A stretch of 64,000 bases of DNA from Lagierella massiliensis (lineage in GTDB: Bacteria; Bacillota; Clostridia; Tissierellales; Peptoniphilaceae). The notes beneath the pieces were generated by a model, which had not been told where the DNA came from, did no database searches, and saw only the letters and a list, made by a program, of their open reading frames with translations. A program made the translations under genes and the position numbers. The DNA lies in the NCBI RefSeq assembly GCF_001407835.1, contig NZ_CYUO01000005.1, positions 744,001-808,000 on the forward strand, read 5' to 3'. Each line of letters starts with the position of its first letter. Positions within the stretch are counted from its first letter, which is position 1. Of this stretch, positions 36,227-45,021 are shown one piece after another.

Positions 36227-38290
36227 GTGGCTAAAAAATTAGTTATTGTCGAGTCTCCTACAAAAGCGAAAACCATTGGTAAAATATTGGGCAGTAATTA
36301 TAAGGTTATAGCTTCGGTAGGACATTTGAGAGATTTACCTAAGAGCAAGATGGGAATTGATATAGAAAATAACTTTGAACCTGAATATATAAGTGTTAGG
36401 GGTAAGGGGGATATAATAAAACAAATTAAAAAGGAAGCTAAGGCATCAGATAAAGTGCTATTGGCAACCGACCCTGACAGAGAAGGAGAAGCTATTTCCT
36501 GGCATATTTCAAATTTATTAAAATTAAATCCTACAGATGAAAATAGAATTGAATTCCATGAAATAACAAAAGAAACTGTTAAGAATTCAATCAATAAACC
36601 AAGAGCAATAGATATGCGTCTTGTAGACGCCCAACAGGCTCGTAGAGTGCTTGATAGACTTGTGGGGTATGAGATATCACCTATTCTTTGGAAGAAGGTT
36701 AAAAGCGGTCTTAGTGCTGGTAGAGTACAATCAGTTGCTCTTAGGCTTCTGTGTGAAAGAGAAAAAGAAATAAGGGAATTTAAACCTCAAGAGTATTGGA
36801 CTTTGAGTGCAAATCACAAAAAAGACAAGATGGAATTTGAATCAAATTTTTATGGTTTTTATAAAGATGGCAAAGAACAAAAACTTGATATAAAAACTGA
36901 AAAGGGTGCTAATGAAATCCTTAAAAAGCTTGATAAGGATAATTTCGAAGTGGTAGATGTAAAGGTGGGAACAAAAAATAAACAACCATATCCTCCATAT
37001 ACAACAAGTACACTTCAACAAGATGCAAATAGAAGACTTAACTTTTCAGCATCTAAGACAATGACAATTGCACAACAGCTCTATGAAGGAATTAGACTTG
37101 GAAGAGAAGGAAGTGTAGGATTAATATCTTACATGAGAACTGACTCAACAAGAATTTCATCAGGTACAGTTCAAGATAGTTTAGATTATATCATTAAAAA
37201 TTTTGGAAAAGAGTTTGCCACTAAGGGAAATCCTTACGGAAAGAACAAGAAAAACTCACAAGATGCACATGAGGCAATTAGACCAAGTTCAGTATTGAGA
37301 ACTCCTAACTCTATAGAAGGTTATTTAAGCAAAGATCAATATAAACTATATGAATTAATTTGGACAAGGACAGTTGCAAGTCAAATGTCTCAAGCAAAGT
37401 ATAAGACAACATCAATTACAATTAATAATAACAATTTTATTTTTAAGATAAATGGAAATGTAGAGTCTTTTAAAGGATTTACAAAACTTTATAAAATAAA
37501 TGATACAGATGTTATACTTCCAGAAATAAAAAAGAATGAAATTTTAAAAGCAGAGAGCATAGATAAAAAACAACATTTTACAAAACCTAAATCAAGATTT
37601 ACAGAGGCCAGTCTTGTAAAGACATTGGAAGAAGATGGCATTGGAAGGCCAAGTACCTATGCATCTATAATAAGCTCATTGACAAAGAGAAATTATGTAG
37701 AATTGAAACAAAAAAAATTTTTCACTACAGAGCTTGGAGAAAAAGTAAATTCCTTCCTAATCAAGTACTTTGATGAGATAATAAATGAAGAATTCACTGC
37801 CGAAATGGAAGCAGAGCTTGATAAGATTGCAGACGATGGACTTGATTGGAAAAATCTTGTATCTGATTTTTATGATAATTTTGAAAAGAAATTACTAAAT
37901 GCAAAAGAAGATGATGATAATTTCAAAGTTATTCCTAAAAAAACAGGAGAAAAATGCCCTGAATGTGGACATGACTTAGTTGTCAAACACGGAAGAAATG
38001 GCAAATTTATTGGTTGTAGTAACTTCCCAGACTGTACTTACACAAAAGTACTTGTTAAAAAGATAGGAATTAATTGCCCAGACTGTAAAGATGGAGATAT
38101 TATAGAAAAAGTCTCAAAAAGGGGAAAAATATTTTATGGATGCTCAAATTATCCTGATTGCGATTTTGCTGTTTGGGACAAACCGATAAATGAAAAATGT
38201 CCAAAATGTGGACATATTTTAGTTCATAAGAAAAATAGAAAAGTTGATGAAATAAAATGCTCAAACACTGAATGTGATTATGTTAAATAA
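36227..38290 (+). CDS. topA: DNA topoisomerase I
   Basis: A 687-residue type IA topoisomerase that relaxes negative supercoils. The Toprim domain has LVIVESPTKAKTI and ATDPDREGEAISWH; the active site Tyr is in ISYMRTDSTR. Three C-terminal zinc ribbons of the topoisomerase type (starting at about residues 580, 628 and 669) show CPECG..GCSNFPDC, CPDC..GCSNYPDC and CPKCG..CSNTEC. GTG start. It is followed by the rpsB promoter; the trmFO, xerC, hslUV and codY genes seen next to topA in Bacillus are absent here. Confidence 0.96.
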   Translation: MAKKLVIVESPTKAKTIGKILGSNYKVIASVGHLRDLPKSKMGIDIENNFEPEYISVRGKGDIIKQIKKEAKASDKVLLATDPDREGEAISWHISNLLKLNPTDENRIEFHEITKETVKNSINKPRAIDMRLVDAQQARRVLDRLVGYEISPILWKKVKSGLSAGRVQSVALRLLCEREKEIREFKPQEYWTLSANHKKDKMEFESNFYGFYKDGKEQKLDIKTEKGANEILKKLDKDNFEVVDVKVGTKNKQPYPPYTTSTLQQDANRRLNFSASKTMTIAQQLYEGIRLGREGSVGLISYMRTDSTRISSGTVQDSLDYIIKNFGKEFATKGNPYGKNKKNSQDAHEAIRPSSVLRTPNSIEGYLSKDQYKLYELIWTRTVASQMSQAKYKTTSITINNNNFIFKINGNVESFKGFTKLYKINDTDVILPEIKKNEILKAESIDKKQHFTKPKSRFTEASLVKTLEEDGIGRPSTYASIISSLTKRNYVELKQKKFFTTELGEKVNSFLIKYFDEIINEEFTAEMEAELDKIADDGLDWKNLVSDFYDNFEKKLLNAKEDDDNFKVIPKKTGEKCPECGHDLVVKHGRNGKFIGCSNFPDCTYTKVLVKKIGINCPDCKDGDIIEKVSKRGKIFYGCSNYPDCDFAVWDKPINEKCPKCGHILVHKKNRKVDEIKCSNTECDYVK

Positions 38291-38294
38291 TTAT

Positions 38295-38323
38295 TTGCAT
38301 AATATTTAAAGATGTGTTATTAT
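38295..38323 (+). promoter_or_regulatory. Promoter of rpsB-tsf
   Basis: -35 TTGCAT (38295-38300), a 17-base spacer, and -10 TATTAT (38318-38323). Transcription would start near 38330, leaving a leader of about 90 bases before rpsB. The longest open frame upstream of the rpsB ATG begins inside this promoter, so it is not the translated start. Confidence 0.72.
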
Positions 38324-38351
38324 ACACAAGTAAAACACACATTTGAGGATT

Positions 38352-38380
38352 GTAAAAGAGTTGCTTTTAAGTCCTTTTAC
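38352..38380 (+). promoter_or_regulatory. Leader hairpin upstream of rpsB
   Basis: Arms GTAAAAG (38352-38358) and CTTTTAC (38374-38380) form a 7-base perfect stem; a nested alternative pairs AAAAG with CTTTT at 38364-38368. It lies in the leader between promoter and ribosome site. It might be an S2 autoregulatory leader, but the sequence alone does not prove this. Confidence 0.4.
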
Positions 38381-38419
38381 AAGTCGAGTCAAATGGAGGT
38401 AAAAACAAGGAGGAAAAAT

Positions 38420-39262
38420 ATGTCAGTAGTATCAATGAAAAGCCTGTTAGAAGCAGGTGTACACTTTGGACATCAAACAAGAAGATGGAATCCAAAGATG
38501 AAAAAATTTATCTTTACAGAAAGAAATGGAATCTACATCATAGATTTACAAAAAACTGTAAAGCAAATTGAAGAAGCTTACAATTACGTAAGAGATTTAG
38601 TTGCAGATGGTGGAACTGTTATGTTTGTTGGAACTAAGAAACAAGCTCAAGAAGCAATTGAAACAGAAGCAAAAAGAGCAGGCCAACCATATGTTAGCCA
38701 AAGATGGTTAGGAGGTATGTTAACAAACTACAAGACAATTAAAAGTAGAATTAACAGACTTCACGAATTAAAAGAATTAGAAGAAAATAATACTTTTGAT
38801 CTTCTTCCAAAGAAAGAAGTAATACAATTACGTCATGAAATGGAAAGACTTGAAAAATATCTTGGAGGAATAAAGGATATGAAAGGTCTTCCAGATTGCT
38901 TATTTATTATTGACCCTAAAAATGAAAGTATTGCAGTTAATGAAGCAAGAATATTAGGTATTCCTGTTGTTGCTGTAGTAGATACAAATACAGATCCAGA
39001 TGAAGTAGACATTCCTATTCCAGGAAATGATGATGCTATAAGAGCGGTAAAACTTCTTACAAGTGTAATAGCTGATGCTGTTGTTGAAGCTAATCAAGGT
39101 GCACAACATGATGAAGTAGATTCTGAAGATTCAGAAAATGAAGAAGTTCAAGAAGACTTTGAAGACGAAGAATCAGAAGAAGTTGAAGACGAAGAAGAAA
39201 CTGAAGATGAAGAAGAAACTGAATATGAAAAATCAGAAGAAAATCAAGAGGATGTTGAATAA
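38420..39262 (+). CDS. rpsB: 30S ribosomal protein S2 with long acidic C-terminal tail
   Basis: A 280-residue S2. The core is standard: [46 protein letters not shown] and [17 protein letters not shown]. The start at 38420 has AAGGAGG 7 bases upstream and gives the typical [14 protein letters not shown]-terminus; the longer upstream frame is rejected. The last 51 residues (from about 230) are extra: 33 of them are Asp or Glu. Such tails occur in some relatives, but this is long compared with the 230-250 residues common for S2. It is followed by a terminator-like hairpin and tsf. Confidence 0.95.
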   Translation: MSVVSMKSLLEAGVHFGHQTRRWNPKMKKFIFTERNGIYIIDLQKTVKQIEEAYNYVRDLVADGGTVMFVGTKKQAQEAIETEAKRAGQPYVSQRWLGGMLTNYKTIKSRINRLHELKELEENNTFDLLPKKEVIQLRHEMERLEKYLGGIKDMKGLPDCLFIIDPKNESIAVNEARILGIPVVAVVDTNTDPDEVDIPIPGNDDAIRAVKLLTSVIADAVVEANQGAQHDEVDSEDSENEEVQEDFEDEESEEVEDEEETEDEEETEYEKSEENQEDVE

Positions 39263-39287
39263 TCTTTAATATAAACTTTAATATTCT

Positions 39288-39315
39288 AAGGTAAGAGCTA
39301 AACTCTTACCTTTAT
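39288..39315 (+). terminator. Hairpin between rpsB and tsf (attenuator or processing site)
   Basis: A 10-base perfect stem, AAGGTAAGAG / CTCTTACCTT, with a five-base loop and a short T run. tsf starts only 25 bases later, so it probably lowers or separates tsf expression and is not a full stop. Confidence 0.65.
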
Positions 39316-39339
39316 CTAAAACACAAAGGAGGAATACCA

Positions 39340-40011
39340 ATGGCTATAAAAGCATCAATGGTTAAAGAATTAAGAGATAAAACTGGTGCTGGTATGATGG
39401 ACGCAAAGAAGGCATTAGAAGAAAGTAATGGAGATATGGAAAAAGCTCAAGAACTTTTAAGAGAAAAAGGACTTGCTGCTTCTGCTAAAAAAGCTGGAAG
39501 AATTGCAGCTGAAGGTTTAGTAGATGCTTATATCCATGGTGGAAGAATTGCTACAATAGTTGAAGTTAATACTGAAACAGACTTCGTAGCTAAAAACGAA
39601 GAATTTATTCAATTTGTTAGAGATATTGCTATGCAAGTAGCTGCAAGCTCACCAAAATACGTTACAAGAGAAGAAGTTCCTGAAGAAGAAGTTGAAAAAG
39701 AAAGAGAAATTCTTATTCATCAAGCAATGAACGAAAACGCTGAAAAGGGAATGGATCCTGAACGTTCAAAGGAAATTGCACATAAAAAAGTTGAAGGTAG
39801 ATTAAATAAATTTTATCAAGAAATATGCCTATTGGATCAACCTTTTATAAAAGATCCATCTATCAACGTTCAAACTCTTCTAACTAACTTAATAGCAAAA
39901 ATTGGAGAAAATATTAAAATTAGAAGATTTGAAAGATTTGAAGTAGGGGAAGGATTAGAAAAAAGAGAAGAAGACTTCGCAGAAGAAGTTTCAAAACAAA
40001 TCAATCAATAG
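39340..40011 (+). CDS. tsf: Elongation factor Ts
   Basis: A 223-residue nucleotide exchange factor for EF-Tu. The N-terminal UBA-like domain shows [20 protein letters not shown], and the core TDFVAKN motif binds EF-Tu. At 223 residues it is shorter than the 280-295 residue form of Bacillus and E. coli and resembles the compact EF-Ts types, with a single main core domain. AAGGAGG precedes the ATG. Confidence 0.95.
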   Translation: MAIKASMVKELRDKTGAGMMDAKKALEESNGDMEKAQELLREKGLAASAKKAGRIAAEGLVDAYIHGGRIATIVEVNTETDFVAKNEEFIQFVRDIAMQVAASSPKYVTREEVPEEEVEKEREILIHQAMNENAEKGMDPERSKEIAHKKVEGRLNKFYQEICLLDQPFIKDPSINVQTLLTNLIAKIGENIKIRRFERFEVGEGLEKREEDFAEEVSKQINQ

Positions 40012-40016
40012 ATTTT

Positions 40017-40042
40017 AAAGCGAGCACATGCTCGCTTTTTTT
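40017..40042 (+). terminator. Intrinsic terminator after tsf
   Basis: AAAGCGAGC / GCTCGCTTT stem (9 bases) with an ACAT loop and seven T. A strong terminator between tsf and pyrH. Confidence 0.93.
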
Positions 40043-40100
40043 GTAAGTTTTTTGTAAGTATAATTAAAGGTTTTATTGGTACTATAGCTGTAATAGAACT

Positions 40101-40129
40101 TTGTTTAGTTGAATTAAGATTATGATAAT
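40101..40129 (+). promoter_or_regulatory. Candidate promoter of the pyrH-frr-uppS-cdsA unit
   Basis: -35 TTGTTT (40101-40106), a 17-base spacer, and GATAAT (40124-40129). It lies about 40 bases before the TTG start. A second candidate -10, TATAAT at 40059-40064, follows two TGTAAG copies. Confidence 0.45.
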
Positions 40130-40169
40130 GGTAAAATTTAATAGAATATAAAGTTTTGGAGGTTTGATT

Positions 40170-40883
40170 TTGGGACTTGCTTTTAAAAGAGTAATAATAA
40201 AACTTAGTGGAGAAGCTTTATCAGGAGGCAAAGGTCATGGTCTTGATGATAAAGTAATAGAAAATATTTGTAATGCTATTAAAGAAGTTCATGAGATAGG
40301 AATGGAAATAGCTATTGTAGTTGGAGGAGGAAATTTCTGGAGAGGTAGATCTTCAGAAAATATTGACAGACCTACTTCAGATAACATGGGAATGTTAGGA
40401 ACAGTTATAAATGCTCTTAGACTACAAGCAAGTTTAGAAAACTTAGGAATCGAAACAAGAGTTCAAACTGCTATAGCTATGCAAGAAGTAGCTGAACCAT
40501 ATATTAGAAGAAAGGCTATGAGACATATTGAGAAAGGTAGAATAGTAATCTTCGGTGGTGGCTCAGGTCTTCCATTTTTCTCAACTGACACAACATCTGC
40601 TTTAAGGGCTGCTGAAATAAAAGCTGATGCAATCTTATTGGGAAAGACAGGTACAGATGGTATTTATAATAAAGATCCTAACAAGTTTGATGATGCGGTT
40701 AAGTACGACAAACTTAACTATATAGAAATTATAAATCAAGGCTTAGGTATAATGGACTCTACAGCAACTTCACTTTGCATGGACAACGATATACCTGTAG
40801 TTGTATTCGGTATTGATGAACCAGAAAATCTTGTTAAAGTTGCTAAAGGCGAAAATATTGGAACAATTGTAAAAGGAGAATAG
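40170..40883 (+). CDS. pyrH: UMP kinase
   Basis: A 237-residue amino acid kinase-fold enzyme that makes UDP from UMP. Motifs: [12 protein letters not shown] at the N-terminus, [33 protein letters not shown] and [10 protein letters not shown] place the start at TTG 40170 because GGAGG at 40158-40162 is then 7 bases away; the upstream TTG at 40164 would be only one base from it. It is the first gene after a terminator, in the order pyrH-frr-uppS-cdsA. Confidence 0.94.
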   Translation: MGLAFKRVIIKLSGEALSGGKGHGLDDKVIENICNAIKEVHEIGMEIAIVVGGGNFWRGRSSENIDRPTSDNMGMLGTVINALRLQASLENLGIETRVQTAIAMQEVAEPYIRRKAMRHIEKGRIVIFGGGSGLPFFSTDTTSALRAAEIKADAILLGKTGTDGIYNKDPNKFDDAVKYDKLNYIEIINQGLGIMDSTATSLCMDNDIPVVVFGIDEPENLVKVAKGENIGTIVKGE

Positions 40884-40884
40884 T

Positions 40885-41442
40885 ATGTATACAGATGTAA
40901 TTAAAGAATTAGAAAAGGATATGAAAAAAAGCATAGTATCTTATCAAGAAGAATTGAAGAATATTAGAGCAGGAAGAGCTAATCCTTCATTGCTTGATAA
41001 TATTTCAGTTGAGTATTATGGAACAATGACTCCAATTAATCAAGTAGCGACAATAAACGTTGCGGAAGCAAGATTACTTACAATTCAACCATGGGATAAC
41101 TCTGTACTTGGAGAAATTGAAAAAGCTATTTTAAAATCAAATTTAGGTATAACACCTTCAAATGATGGAAAGATTATTAGACTTCCATTCCCTGCTCTAA
41201 CAGAAGAGAGAAGAAAAGATTTGGCTAAGCTTGTTAAAGAATATGGTGAAAAGGCTAAGGTAGCTATAAGAAACCAAAGAAGAGATGCTATGGACAGGGT
41301 AAAGAAAATGGAAAAAAATTCTGAAATTTCAGAAGATGAATTAAGAAATGCTGAAGAAGACATTCAAAAGACAACAGATAAGTTTACTGAAGAAATTGAT
41401 AAGATAGCAAAGAATAAAGAAGCAGAATTGATGGAAATATAG
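40885..41442 (+). CDS. frr: Ribosome recycling factor
   Basis: A 185-residue RRF that splits post-termination ribosomes with EF-G. It has the family's LKNIRAGRANPSLLD, YYGTMTPINQVA and QPWD motifs and the C-terminal helix VRKMEKNSEISEDE type (RVKKMEKNSEISEDELRN). Standard length. The start is 1 base after the pyrH stop. Confidence 0.97.
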   Translation: MYTDVIKELEKDMKKSIVSYQEELKNIRAGRANPSLLDNISVEYYGTMTPINQVATINVAEARLLTIQPWDNSVLGEIEKAILKSNLGITPSNDGKIIRLPFPALTEERRKDLAKLVKEYGEKAKVAIRNQRRDAMDRVKKMEKNSEISEDELRNAEEDIQKTTDKFTEEIDKIAKNKEAELMEI

Positions 41443-41451
41443 GAGAAATTG

Positions 41452-42171
41452 ATGGCAACAAGTTTGCTTGATAAATTAGATTTAAATAGAATACCTGAAC
41501 ATGTTGGGATAATACTTGATGGAAATGGAAGATGGGCTAAGAAAAGATTTATGCCAAGGGTTGCAGGGCATAGAGAGGGTATGAAAAGGGTTGTTGATAT
41601 AGTAGAGTCTTCTTCTAACCTTGGAATAAAATATCTTTCTCTATATGCTTTTTCTACTGAGAACTGGAAAAGGCCTACAGAAGAAGTAAGTGCCCTAATG
41701 GATCTTTTGATAATTTATGTTGATTCGCAATTAAAGAGGCTTTCAGATAATAATGTTATTGTAAAGACCATAGGAGATATTTCTAAACTTCCAAACAAGT
41801 CAAGACAAGCTATTGAGAAAGCTTGCGAAACAACTAAAGAAAATACAGGTATGGTTCTAAATTTAGGTTTAAACTATGGAAGTAGAAGTGAAATAATAAG
41901 AGCTGTTGAAAATATTGTCAACAACTCCTATGATGTAAATGAACTTACTGAAGAAAGTTTTAAAGATTTTCTTTATACAAAATCCCAGCCGGATTTGGAT
42001 TTATTGATTCGTCCAGGAGGGGAAAAGAGGTTAAGTAATTTTATGTTATATCAAGTAGCATATGCTGAACTTTATTTTTGTGACACTTTGTGGCCTGATT
42101 TTCATGAAGAAGAATTATATAAAGCTATATATGATTTTCAAAGTAGAAATAGACGTTTTGGAGGAATATAA
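41452..42171 (+). CDS. uppS: Undecaprenyl diphosphate synthase
   Basis: A 239-residue cis-prenyltransferase making C55-PP, the carrier lipid for peptidoglycan. The catalytic Asp is in ILDGNGRWAKKR; AGHREGMKR, YAFSTENWKRP and the C-terminal DLLIRPGGEKRLSNF motif are present. Start at ATG 41452 with AGGAG 6 bases upstream; a TTG three bases before is a worse fit. It works with the Und kinase/phosphatase fusion at 50746. Confidence 0.96.
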   Translation: MATSLLDKLDLNRIPEHVGIILDGNGRWAKKRFMPRVAGHREGMKRVVDIVESSSNLGIKYLSLYAFSTENWKRPTEEVSALMDLLIIYVDSQLKRLSDNNVIVKTIGDISKLPNKSRQAIEKACETTKENTGMVLNLGLNYGSRSEIIRAVENIVNNSYDVNELTEESFKDFLYTKSQPDLDLLIRPGGEKRLSNFMLYQVAYAELYFCDTLWPDFHEEELYKAIYDFQSRNRRFGGI

Positions 42172-42947
42172 TGAATAATTTGGCTTTAAGAACCTTAACT
42201 GGTATATTTTTACTATTTGTTTTAATAGGTTCCACGATGCAAGGTGGAATTTTATTATTTTTATTTATATTATTCCTCTCCATAGTTGGTGTATATGAAT
42301 TTTATAATGCTATGGAAAAATTAAATTATAGGCCAAACCTATATTTGGGAATAATATTTGCAATTGTACTTATTACTATAAATTATTTAGGGTTTAATAA
42401 ACATGAAGGAAATATTATTATTTTATTTTCAGCAATACTGATGTTTATTTTAACATTTAAAGAAAAATTAGAAATAAATTCTTTATTTTTACAGGTGTTT
42501 ACAATGATATATATTCCACTTTCACTAAGTAGAATACTCTTGCTTGCAAAGAGTGACTTAGTGTGGTTAATATATATAAGTGCTTGGGGTACAGATACTT
42601 TTGCATATATAGCAGGAAATCTATTCGGTAAACATAAACTTGCTGAGAAGGTGAGTCCAAAGAAAACAATTGAAGGTTCAATAGGAGGAGTTGTTGGAAC
42701 CTTAATATTAACTTTTTTATATGCATATTTTATGAAATTAGACAATCACATCACTTTGTTATTAGCGGGATTTATAGGCTCGATAGTTGCACAACTTGGG
42801 GACCTATGTGCATCTAAGTTTAAAAGACTTTCAAATACAAAAGATTATGGATATGTATTTTTAGGGCATGGTGGTGTTCTTGATAGATTTGATTCCGTGC
42901 TTTTCACAGCACCATTTATTTATATGATATATCTAATGTTTTATTAG
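42171..42947 (+). CDS. cdsA: Phosphatidate cytidylyltransferase (CDP-diglyceride synthase)
   Basis: A 258-residue membrane enzyme making CDP-diacylglycerol from phosphatidate and CTP. Its C-terminal signature S-x-x-K-R-x-x-x-x-K-D-x-x-x-x-x-x-GHGGxxDRxD appears as SKFKRLSNTKDYGYVF then GHGGVLDRFDS. About seven to eight membrane segments. It overlaps uppS by one base and runs straight into rseP 10 bases later; the usual dxr is absent from this position. Confidence 0.94.
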   Translation: MNNLALRTLTGIFLLFVLIGSTMQGGILLFLFILFLSIVGVYEFYNAMEKLNYRPNLYLGIIFAIVLITINYLGFNKHEGNIIILFSAILMFILTFKEKLEINSLFLQVFTMIYIPLSLSRILLLAKSDLVWLIYISAWGTDTFAYIAGNLFGKHKLAEKVSPKKTIEGSIGGVVGTLILTFLYAYFMKLDNHITLLLAGFIGSIVAQLGDLCASKFKRLSNTKDYGYVFLGHGGVLDRFDSVLFTAPFIYMIYLMFY

Positions 42948-42957
42948 AGGAGGTAAC

Positions 42958-43962
42958 ATGGTAACAATTATTTCATCTTTGATAGTATTTCTCATTGTAA
43001 TATTTATACATGAGTTGGGACATTTTTATATGGCAGTTAAATCAGGAATTAGAGTAAATGAATTCTCTATAGGAATGGGTCCAAAAATACTTCAAAAGAA
43101 GAAAAATGATATAGATTACACTTTGAGAGCTATTCCATTTGGAGGGTATGTTTCAATTGAAGGAGAAGATGGGGAGTCAACTGACCCAAGAGCATTTGAC
43201 AATGCACCAGCGACAAAAAGATTTTTAGTAATAGTTGCAGGTGTAATAATGAACTTCATTCTTGGACTTTTAATTTTAATAGTTTTAAATACATTTTCTT
43301 CTTATAATATTGTTGATGTAGTAAAGGGAAGTCCTGCAGATATAGCAGGTTTAAAACCAAATGATAGAATAGTAAGTATACTGGATAAAAAAGTTGACAA
43401 CTCTCTTGAAATCACAGAAGCAATAGAAAATTCACAAGGGAAAGACATGAAAATAACTGTTGTTAGAGGAAAAGATAGAAAAGACTTTACAGTTGTTCCA
43501 GAAAAAGATTCTAAAGGTGCCTATAGAATTGGAATAACTCATGGAAAAGTTTATAATCTTTCCAATGCTTCAATTGTTCGGGGGATTGTAAATGGTTTTA
43601 AAGACTTTGCATTTTACTTTACAGCCATATTAAGAGGATTTGGGCAACTAATAACAGGAAAGCTATCTATGAAAGAAATAAGCGGTCCTGTTGGTGTTGT
43701 AAAAGCAATAGGAAGTTCATTTAAGTCTGGCTTTGTAACATTTTTATCTTTTATAGCATTATTGTCAATAAATTTAGGTGTATTTAATATAATGCCATTT
43801 CCTGCACTTGATGGAGGAAGAGCAGTTTTAATATTAATAGAGATGATTACAGGAAAAAAACTACCAGCAGATAAAGAAGGGATTCTTAATTTAGTAGGTT
43901 TTATAATACTTATAGGACTTATTATAATTGTAACTTTTAAAGATATAGTTGCACTTTTTTAA
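42958..43962 (+). CDS. rseP: Intramembrane site-2 protease RseP/RasP
   Basis: A 334-residue S2P metalloprotease. The zinc motif HELGH is at about residues 18-22, followed by a PDZ domain (about 110-195) and the C-terminal NIMPFPALDGGR motif that carries the third ligand Asp. It cleaves anti-sigma factors and remnant signal peptides in the membrane. GGAGG precedes the ATG. Normal length and order rseP-ispG-polC. Confidence 0.95.
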   Translation: MVTIISSLIVFLIVIFIHELGHFYMAVKSGIRVNEFSIGMGPKILQKKKNDIDYTLRAIPFGGYVSIEGEDGESTDPRAFDNAPATKRFLVIVAGVIMNFILGLLILIVLNTFSSYNIVDVVKGSPADIAGLKPNDRIVSILDKKVDNSLEITEAIENSQGKDMKITVVRGKDRKDFTVVPEKDSKGAYRIGITHGKVYNLSNASIVRGIVNGFKDFAFYFTAILRGFGQLITGKLSMKEISGPVGVVKAIGSSFKSGFVTFLSFIALLSINLGVFNIMPFPALDGGRAVLILIEMITGKKLPADKEGILNLVGFIILIGLIIIVTFKDIVALF

Positions 43963-43972
43963 GGAGAATTAA

Positions 43973-45019
43973 ATGAGAAAAAATACGAAACAAATTTATG
44001 TAGGTGATGTACCGGTAGGAGGAACATCACCTATTACTGTTCAATCGATGACTAACACCATAACGAGAGATATAGAAAGCACAGTTAATCAAATAATTTC
44101 TCTTGAAAGGTGTGGATGTGACATTATAAGGTCAGCCATTAATAATATTGATGACGCAAAGGCTATTCCTATAATAAAAAGACAAATTCATATCCCAATA
44201 ATTGGAGATATTCAATTTGATTATAGGCTGGCCATTGAAGCTGTCAAAAACGGAGTGGATTGTTTAAGAATTAATCCAGGAAATATTGGAAATAAAGAAA
44301 GAGTTAGAGAAGTTGTGAACTTTTGCAAAGAGTATAACGTTCCAATAAGAGTGGGAGTTAATTCTGGAAGTATTAGCCAAAAGTTTATAGATAAATATGG
44401 TGGAGTAAATTCAGATTCCCTTGTTTATAGCTGTCTTGAACAAGTGGAGTTTTTAGAATCCCTTGGATTTTATAACATGAAACTGGCTTTAAAATCAAGC
44501 GATGTTAATATGACAATAGAATCATATAAAAAGATTTCTGAACTAACAAACTATCCACTACATGTGGGAATAACGGAGGCAGGACCAAAGTCAACTGGAA
44601 TTATAAAATCAGCAGTTGGAATAGGTTCCCTTTTAAGTCAAGGTATTGGAGATACCATAAGAGTTTCACTAACAGCTCCTCCAGAGGAAGAAGTAATCGT
44701 TGGTAAAGAGATTTTAAAATCTTTGAAACTTAGGACAGAGGGAGTTAATATAGTTTCTTGTCCAACTTGCGCAAGAACAAATATCGACCTTATAAAGATT
44801 GTTGAAGAAGCGGAAGAAAGACTTAAAGCAGTTGATAAAAACATTACTGTAGCAATAATGGGATGTGTTGTTAATGGGCCAGGAGAGGCAAAAGAAGCAG
44901 ATATAGGAATAACTGGAGGAAATGGAGAGGGACTTATTTTCAAAAAGGGAAAGATAATAAAAAAAGTTTCTGAAGAATTCCTATTAGATGAACTTATGAA
45001 TGAAATTGAGAAGATGTAG
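43973..45019 (+). CDS. ispG: 4-hydroxy-3-methylbut-2-enyl diphosphate synthase (IspG)
   Basis: A 348-residue iron-sulfur enzyme of the MEP isoprenoid pathway. The TIM barrel starts with GGTSPITVQSMTNT and GCDIIRSA; the 4Fe-4S cysteines are in SCPTCART and CVVNGPGEA. It shows the organism uses the MEP pathway, whose IPP feeds UppS. The first committed genes (dxs, dxr) are not in the window, and dxr is missing from its usual place two genes upstream. Confidence 0.96.
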   Translation: MRKNTKQIYVGDVPVGGTSPITVQSMTNTITRDIESTVNQIISLERCGCDIIRSAINNIDDAKAIPIIKRQIHIPIIGDIQFDYRLAIEAVKNGVDCLRINPGNIGNKERVREVVNFCKEYNVPIRVGVNSGSISQKFIDKYGGVNSDSLVYSCLEQVEFLESLGFYNMKLALKSSDVNMTIESYKKISELTNYPLHVGITEAGPKSTGIIKSAVGIGSLLSQGIGDTIRVSLTAPPEEEVIVGKEILKSLKLRTEGVNIVSCPTCARTNIDLIKIVEEAEERLKAVDKNITVAIMGCVVNGPGEAKEADIGITGGNGEGLIFKKGKIIKKVSEEFLLDELMNEIEKM

Positions 45020-45021
45020 TT

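Noticed and set aside
38312-38419. Longer N-terminal extension of rpsB from ATG 38312
   Set aside because: The region contains the -10 box of the rpsB promoter, the predicted leader hairpin and the true AAGGAGG site; the peptide has no similarity to S2, whose normal N-terminus starts at 38420.
39115-39255. Tandem DNA repeat at the 3' end of rpsB
   Set aside because: The GAA/GAT-rich pattern is in frame and encodes the acidic tail; no exact repeat unit is conserved, so I do not list it as a repeat element.
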